Assembly (NCBI GenBank): GCA_004352715.1
Contig: SCFE01000072.1
Coordinates: 552,064-616,063, forward strand
Source: Hofstenia miamia
Lineage: Eukaryota; Xenacoelomorpha; Acoela
Length of the DNA: 64,000 nt
Direction of reading: 5' to 3'
Position numbers and translations under genes: made by a program. Shown here piece by piece: positions 34,301-43,300 of this stretch. The notes under the pieces are model-generated. The model saw only the letters and a program-made list of their open reading frames with translations. It had not been told where the DNA came from and made no database searches. Positions within the stretch are counted from its first letter, which is position 1; every line of letters begins with the position of its first letter.

Positions 34301-37300
34301 CAGCAAGTTGAACTCCAAGAGAGTATGATATTACAAACAAAATGTATCAAAATCAGATTATTAAAGTAATTCATCGAATTGAAACTGATTGCTAACATTC
34401 ATTATATAGTGATGAAAGTACAGTTATTAACTGTCCCTAGGTGATCTAATCTGTTCTAATTCTAGAAAAACTGCGCACTCTACCTACAATTATATTGATT
34501 GCAGAATTGAAAAATGGTCGGCAAAAGCATTCAAAAATTTTAAAACTAAGACGAGAAATGCATTTTAGAGTAAACTTTTTCAATATTTACGCATGATCAA
34601 GATCGGTAAGAAACTCAACACATGCCGAATATCGAAGCTGTTAACAGCAAAATGAGAAGCCCTGCATATAAGTCAGGGAAACTTTCGATGAAAGCCTAGT
34701 AACTAAATGAGTTATGCATAATTGTATAAAGGGGAGATCCACCCCAGACTTCAATGCCATATGTCACCACGGATAGAACTAAGGAATTATAAAGAAGTTG
34801 AAGCTCAGTTTTCTCATATCCCTGCCTTTTCAGTTTAAGCACTAAGTAAAGATTACGCGAAGCTTTTTTGGTGATAGCTTCGATGTGGCGACTGAACGAC
34901 AAATTGCTGTCAAAAGTAACTCCCAAGCATTTGAGCTCTGATACCAATGGTATGTCCTTAATTCTAGGAATAGCGTCAAGCGATTTGTTCGTGAAGTTAA
35001 TTCGGAGCTCTTTTGACTTAGAAGCGTTCACAATGAAGTTGTTTTCCTTGCCCCATTTAAAAATATAGTCAATGGCGTTCTCAGCTTCATCCAGCTCACC
35101 TAATTTCCCAGCAACAATTGGCGTGTTATCGTCAGCAAATCGGAAGTCTTCTACAGAATTTGAGGGGGATACATACTGCATGTCGTTGAAGCAAACATTG
35201 AAGTTCGGTGGGCCAGTGATTGTACCCTGAGGCACTCCTTGATTCATGTGGGAGGAAGACTAAAGAACTTTTCGAGGATCAAATACATGATATTTTTAGC
35301 TAGTTTATATAAAAAGATTTTTTTAAATGCAACAGAGACTCTCTTAATTGCAAGATACTTTATGGAAATCAAATCGACATAATTAAATGCAACCAAGACT
35401 CTATTGAATTAAGAGACTTTATTGAAGAAAAATTACTGTACATAGAAATTATAAAGTTCTCTGTAAGTATAATCTTTATTTATAATTTCGCTTCATCCGA
35501 AAGACTATAATTAGTGTTAGCCTGATATAGTTGGCTGCTTTACAATATCATTCAAAATTGCACCGAAACTGCAATCTAAGCATATATTTTCTATTTCTTT
35601 AACAACATTAGAAATGTTTTCAGGGTTCCAAGCAAAATTTAAAGAATTTCGAATGTTTCGTTCTCAAAGTAGTTTCTAATAAATTTTTTTGCTAGGAAAT
35701 CAAAATCCTGCAATCAAACTTCTGGGGACTATATCTATCTTCATGGACGAAGTTATTTTTTGGAAAAATATCCCTATTGTTTTGTATCTCGAGGAAATAA
35801 TTTTTTGGTTTTTTCATTTAAATTTTCTGTTGCTTTTAGTAAAAAAATATCAAAATTTCATTTCCATTTATCTCGTAAAACAAAAAAAGTATTAATATAA
35901 ATTGAAAAAAATTGACTGGAATTAACTGGCAGTTATCACTTACTCTTCTGATAGTGTGATTAATGTTCTCTCTCAAGTCTTTAGATGCCTTCATTTCGGC
36001 TTCAGCCCGAGCACGATTGTAACGACTATGGGCGTCCCATTCTTGAGGTGTAATGCTTCTAATACATGAATAATTACTTATATAAAAAACTAATTTACCC
36101 CTTGAGGGTTTTGGTAGGATTTGGATGGAAGCAGATATCTGGATCATTTTCCGTAAGATTAGTTTGCTCGATATCGATGTCCAATGCCTCATCCTTATGT
36201 TCTAAATCTCTCTCCACCTGCTGTTTTGCCTCTTCCAATCGACAGAGTTGCTCAAAGGCAGCACTACATTTTAATTGCAAGCCAGCTTTAGCACCTTCAA
36301 TTAATTGTACTTCCTTAATAAATATTTTTAGGGAAGAGTTTCAAATATATTAATCTACCTTTCGAAGTTCATTATTTACGTAGTCGTCAACTAAATCTAT
36401 TTTCAGCCTACCATCTCGGGTGGTTAGATTTTGGTTAGCAGTATCTAGATTGACAGCCTTAATTGCTAAGGCTTTTTCACATAACTCTTTATCAGCCTAA
36501 CAATAGAAATAATTCAAATATGAGTTCTAACAACATACTTTAAGCCGTGTTATTTCTTCATTAAGCATATCACGAGTTTCCTCGAGTCTATCCTTCCAGT
36601 CATTAATGTCAATACAACGATTATCTAATCTAATTGTATTTTTGTGCTGATCCCACCTAAATCAAGTCAATTTAGATATTTAATAAAAATATAAAATGTT
36701 AATTGAGAGAATTTAATGTAAAATGAATTAGTGTGTTTCTTTAATAATAAAAAATCAAAGTTTACCATTTGAGTAGAAAGCAATTGATATTTAGAAAACC
36801 GAAAGAGAAGTGTCAATTTTTCAATTACATTTGATTATCCTACAATATTTGTATATACTGTCAGTGAAATTCTGCAAACGATAAATGAACCGTGAAAGCC
36901 TGCAAACGATAAATGAACCGTGAAAGCCTCGATAACTTAAGACCTCTTTCCTCAAAGTTTGTGAAATCAATTTATAAAAATATACTACCAGTAGCATGGT
37001 TGTTTAGATTTAGAGAATGATTTTCTACTGCATAATACAAATTCATGTATTATTTATCAGAAAATTGAGTGTTTCTAAACTGATAGCGGAAGACATTTCA
37101 ATTTGATTTCAACAATTAACAAATACGTGTTCAAAAAAAATGTCAAAAAACACTTGATAGAAAACTGAAGCCTAATGATGATGACTAGGGCAACCCAAAA
37201 TCAATAACGTCAATAAAGTCAAAATTTAGATTCTAGGTCAATAAAGTCACTTTTTTCAATATTTAATTAGCTAAGCTGTTCAGCAAAATATCTTTGATGA

Positions 37301-40300
37301 TGATTTGAAATATTATGTTTTGAATTTTAGCGAGCACAGAAGAACGAGTTGTTCTGTTTGTGTTGCAGCATGATAGTGAAACATGTAAAAAAGGTTTTTT
37401 GACAGACACCGCTCATCTGGAAAGCACCAGAGGAAGCTAAATTGCATACAAAATCGCAACCAGAATGATCGACAAACGATTCTACAACCAAATTCGCACT
37501 TCAGTGAAAAGGTTATGTAAAACTGCGAAATTCTGTATCACGCAAGTTATTCTCAAGTATGGAACACCCGCTCCCTACTAAAACAATAAGGTGGAGCAAG
37601 TAACTGAAATGATGCAAGCTGAAACATATTGGTATAAAAAATACTTGTTTTAGTTGATGAAGTAATGGTAACATGCAAGTGTCTTAAGTCACGTCCACAT
37701 CAAGGTATTATTATTCAAGCTGTTAACGACATAATTCGCAACTTAAATGTTGCATAAACTGATTTTTTTCTGTTTCTTTCGGATGCTGCATCGTATATGA
37801 AAGCAACAGATCAAACGCTGGAGGTCTTTGACGAAAAGCTGTTCCATATCACCTGCGTTGCACATCTATTGCAAAATTGCGCCCAAAAAGTTAAAGCAGA
37901 GTTCGTTTCTGTTGACAATCTCATTGCTTTCATAAAAGCAGCTACTATCAAAAATGAAGTCCGACAAATATATATTTCATGAAATTTAAACTCCTCCTCA
38001 ACCAGTACTTACTAGATGGGGAAGCTGGCTGAACGCTACAGAAGGCTAAGGAATCAGTTTTATAGCAAGCAGTAAGTGAAGATTTGCTAGCCATTGAGAG
38101 GAGCTATTCCTCCAAAAGATGGAGGCACGTAAATACACAAATGCTTCTTGTGCAAAGCATTTGCAGTTGTTTAACTTTGAAGAAGTTCCTTTTTCCTTAC
38201 TTCATCCATTGGTATATTGACAAGGTTAGGTTTAGAAATAAGGAAACACAATTGATGAGAAGCAGTCAGATTTTGTCAAGTTCATGAAGTTGATGACGTT
38301 TTCTGTGAGAGAAGAGAGTTTCGAAGAATTGGAAGGACTGGAATGGCGTTTGAAAGATTCGAGTTTATTTAAAGAGTGTTCAGTAAGGGATGAGAAATAG
38401 AAATTGAGAGAAATAGGCTTTTTCCGACGACGAGGAACAAAGGATGAAATAACTTGGTGAAGAAAAGGGGTCCAGTCATCAGCAGGGAAAGATTCATTAA
38501 AAATGGGGAATGAAGAAGAGAGAGAGCATTTAGAGATACAAAGTTACTGTTAGATTGATGTCCTAATGGCGACAAAGTATTTGTCTGCTCAAAACTATAG
38601 AAATACATAATTCGAACATGAATTAAAAACAAAGATGAATCATGATTCCTAAATTGTTCTATGTGGAGGCAATTTTCATAAAATAATCTGAAAGATTTTG
38701 AGAGTTGATATAACGTGAAGATAAAAGATGTAACACATTTTACACAACTAGCTTCATAGGATTTTTGAACATTTTGTACTCTGTGTAATCGATTTTTTCT
38801 CAGTTATACAAGGTGAGCGAAAAGTTTCTAACACATTTAAAATTTGAATAAGTTTTAAAGTACATGATATATTCACATCAAATAAAAAAGAACATATAGT
38901 TAAATATTTACATTACATAAAAAAGAACATATAGTTAAATATTTCATTTAACGATAATCAATAATGCTGGACTTGAATGATCGTATTCAAATTGTGCTAC
39001 TTATGGCTGCGTTCAAATCTCCTACAACTGTTCAACGCAAGCGGCCTAAACAGGATAAGCCAACAATAACTACAATTCATCAGACCTATGAAAGGTTTCT
39101 GGAAACAGGGTCTGTTCATGACAGACCAAGGTCTGGTCGCCCAAGTGCTGATGGTGATACAGTAGAAAAAGTCAAACATCATTTTGAAGAAAATCCAACA
39201 ACTTCACACAGAAAAGCTTCCCTATCATTGCCTTTGCCCTCCAGATCAATTGGTGATATACTGAAATATAAAATTGGACTGAAATGTTTTAAGATTTATC
39301 GAGTACAGCGGCTGCTTTAAGATGACCATGTAGCACGCAACAGCTTCTGCATTGATATTCTTGATCGGCATCAGCGGGATCCAAATTTTATTAGCCATAT
39401 TCTTTTTTCAGATGAATCAAATTTTTCACTTAATGGCACAGTATTATCCCACAATGCCCACATTTATGGATATGAAAATCCACATGAGTATCAGGAAATT
39501 CAATTAAAGTCACCAAATGTTACTGTATGGGCCGCTATGTCTATGACAAGCGTAATAGGGCCTTAGTTTTTTGATGGTACGGTCAATGGCAATTCTTATG
39601 AGGATATGCTGTCAAGCTTTCTAATACCATCTCTGAAACAAAAAAGAATCTGCAGCTCAACCATATTTCAGCAAGATGGGGCCCCACCTCATTGGTCGTT
39701 ACGTGTGAGAAAGCTGTTAAACGAAACATTCAAAGATGGCTGGATTGGAAGAGATGGGCCAATTGCCTGGCCTGCACGTTCGCCAGATCTCACCCCATTA
39801 GATTTCTTCTTGTGGGGATATGTGAAGGAGCTCGTGTATAGCAGAAAACCTAAGTCAATGGTGGACCTGAAAGAATACATTGCAGACGGAATAAAGACAA
39901 TAACACCTGAGATTTGTCGCAAAACGTTTAAAAATCTCGAAAAAAGGCTTCATTTATGTGTTAATGAAAATGGTGGTCATTTTCAACATCTACTTTAAAT
40001 TTCACATCTTGTTATAAACTTAAGTTATTTAACTATATGTTCTTTTTTATTTGATGTGAATATATCATGTACTTTAAAACTTATTCAAATTTTAAATGTG
40101 TTAGGGACTTTTCGCTCACCCTGTATATATCATGTTAGAAATTGCCTTAATCAGTTCATTTATTGATATACAGAAATCGTTTTAATAGGTGGGTTTCAAA
40201 CGCGCTTCTTAGTGCGCTTTCGAAACTCCCTGCCCCACAAGCTTCAACGCAATTTTCCAATTCATATTTTGTGGTCTAAAAACTTGGGTAATGATGTTTT

Positions 40301-43300
40301 CAAAAAGACAATGTCTGGAAACCAATTCAACAACATCAAGAAATTTATNTGTTACTGTATGGGCCGCTATGTCTATGACAAGCGTAATAGGGCCTTAGTT
40401 TTTTGATGGTACGGTCAATCGCAATTCTTATGAGGATATGCTGTCAAGCCTTCTAAAACCATCTCTGAAACAAAAAAGAATCTGCAGCTCAACAATATTT
40501 CAGCAAGATGGGGCTCCACCTCATTGGTCGTTACGTGTGAGAAAGCTGTTAAACGAAACATTCAAAGATTGCTGGATTGGAAGAGATGGGCCAATTGCCT
40601 GGCCTGCACGTTCGCCAGATCTCACCCCATTAGATTTCTTCTTGTGGGGATATGTGAAGGAGCTCNTCATATTTTGTGGTCTAAAAACTTGGGTAATGAT
40701 GTTTTCAAAAAGACAATGTCTGGAAACCAATTCAACAACATCAAGAAATTTATCTGTTTTGATGTCCGTCAAATAAGAGCTGTTCAATTGACTGACGACA
40801 AATTCGCTACTGTGTCTTGGGTACTCGATAGGTTCACAGAAAGCTAGACAGAAGAAAATTGATAACATCTTCTGTGAGAGAAGCAAACTTCGGAGAAGCA
40901 GTGGTACCAGAATGGCGTTTGAAATAGAAAGGAAGAGACGCACGCTTTTTCCGCCAACGAGGAACATAAGAAGAAATAACTTGGTGTAAGAATGTGAACT
41001 GCAGAAATAAGGATCATCGAGAAAAAGAATCCGAGAAACAATAATGGCAAATATAAATAAAATTAAAATGAAAATACAGTACATCCTCGATTATCCGTCG
41101 ATCGATTATCCGAACCTCGATTATCCGAACACAACTAGTTTAAAGACAAGAAACAGACGTATATGTATGTTATGTACATTATAACGACACTGCGCCTTGC
41201 CTTTTCTTTCCCTCTCGCAACACATCTGTTACTCACTCTCTCTCACCCACTCGGCAGAATAAATGGCTAATATGTAGCCAATCAGAGAGAGGCAGCAATA
41301 CTAATCGATGTGCATATAAAGTTTGTTTTACATACGTAATTATTCATGCGTTCATAATCCCTGTGTTGTATTATCAAGTGTACCTCTTTAGTTCGCGTTG
41401 CTATTTCTATGTCTGGAAATCGAAAACGCAAAGTGCTGACAATTGAAGAGAAGCTGAAAGTGTGTGAACTTCTTCATACGCAAACCAGTTACGCCGAAAT
41501 TTCAAATAAGTTTGGCATTGGAAAGTCGACAATTACAGACATAAAAAAACAAGAAGAGAAACTTGTGGATTTCAAATCAAAGAAGGCTCAGCTCGGAATA
41601 CCGAACGCCGCAAAGAAGTCCAAATGTTTGAAGTCTGCTGAAAACGACGAGCTTGATCGTGCCCTCTACATTTGGTTTCGCCAAAAAAGGGAAATGAATG
41701 TACCCGTCTCGGGACCAATTCTCCTCGAAAAGGCCAGCGAATTCTACAAACGTCTTTATCCTAATTCAGAAAAACCGTTCTCTGCCAGCACGGGTTATCA
41801 ATGGAGATTTTGTAAGCGCTACGGAATCCGCAATTTGTCTATTGCAGGAGAAAAGCTAAGCGCGGATTACAATTCTGCCAAAGAATTCCAAGACAATTTT
41901 CCGGAACTGATAGATGGCTACGATCTGAACCAAGTCTTCAATTGTGATGAAACCGGCCTTTGCTACCGTCTTTTACCGAAAAAAACTCTCGCATCTGCTG
42001 ATGAGATAAAGGCTGATGGTGGGAAGAAAGCAAAAGATCGCATCACTGTGAACGCGTGCTCCAACGTCACTGGCACAATTAAACTACCCTTGCTATTCAT
42101 TGGAAAATCGAAAAAGCCCCGATGCTTCAGTGGCATAAATGTGAGCCAACTTCCCGTCATGTACCGCAACCAGAAGAACGCCTGGGTCAACAGCAGCATT
42201 TTTCACGAGTGGTTCCACGACATCTTTGCACCTTACATACGACAAAGACTCGTGAGTATGGAACTTGAGCCGAAAGCGCTGCTGATTTTGGACAACTGCT
42301 CTGCGCATCCAGAGGTTTCAGAACTCACTACTGCTGACGGTATGATCACATTTTTGCCGGCTAACGTGACGTCATTGATTCAACCAATGGATCAAGGAGT
42401 CCTAGAGGCCATGAAACGCATTTACAGAAAAGAACTTCTGCGCGATTTGATCAGCAAGAATGACGCCGAAATGATTCCGTTTCTAAAGGACTTAAATATG
42501 TTGCATGTCATCGAGCGCATTTCAATTGCATGGAATCGTGTTCACCAAGAAACAATACGGAAATCTTGGCGGAAGTTAGTCCCAATTCCGGAGGACAGTG
42601 ATGAGGACATAAACCCAGCCTTGGCTGCTAATTCCGATCAGGAGCTCATCGATGGACTTAGTGAAGTAAACATTGATGCGACGAAAGAAGACATTGCTGA
42701 CTGGTTTGATTTAGATGGTCGCGGTTACGAACATTTAAGCGAAAATGGAATCATTGAGTTCGTCTCAACTACAGAGGTTAACGAAACGGAAAGTGAAGAT
42801 GATGAAGCGGTAAAAATTTGTCCCGTATCCCATGCCGCCGCATTGCAAGCATTTGACAAGTGTCTTACCTGGCTTTGCTACCAAAAGGAGTCCAATCACG
42901 TCAACACTGCAATGATCCTTCAGTTGCGGGAACTCGCCGCGGAAAAGCGTGAGTCTGCTCGAAAGCAATCGACTATTGATTCTTTTTTTGTTAAAAAATA
43001 GTGTACAACATGAAAATACATAAATAAAACTTCTCTCTGGACTCTTGCTTTCTTCCTGTGTTCAATTTCAACTTAAGGGCGGAATGGTTTTTGACTTCCT
43101 CGGTTATCCGAATTTTCGCCTTATCCGAACGTCCAAAAAAAATTTTCAGTTCACCCTGTTCGGATAATCGAGGATGTACTGTACTGAGTTTTGAAACCTA
43201 TCGTTAAGTTAAAAACATTGAAAAGATAAACATGAATGTGGACGACATCAACACGTTTTTTTGCTGATATATGCACTGATTGGTCTTACGTTGCCACCAT

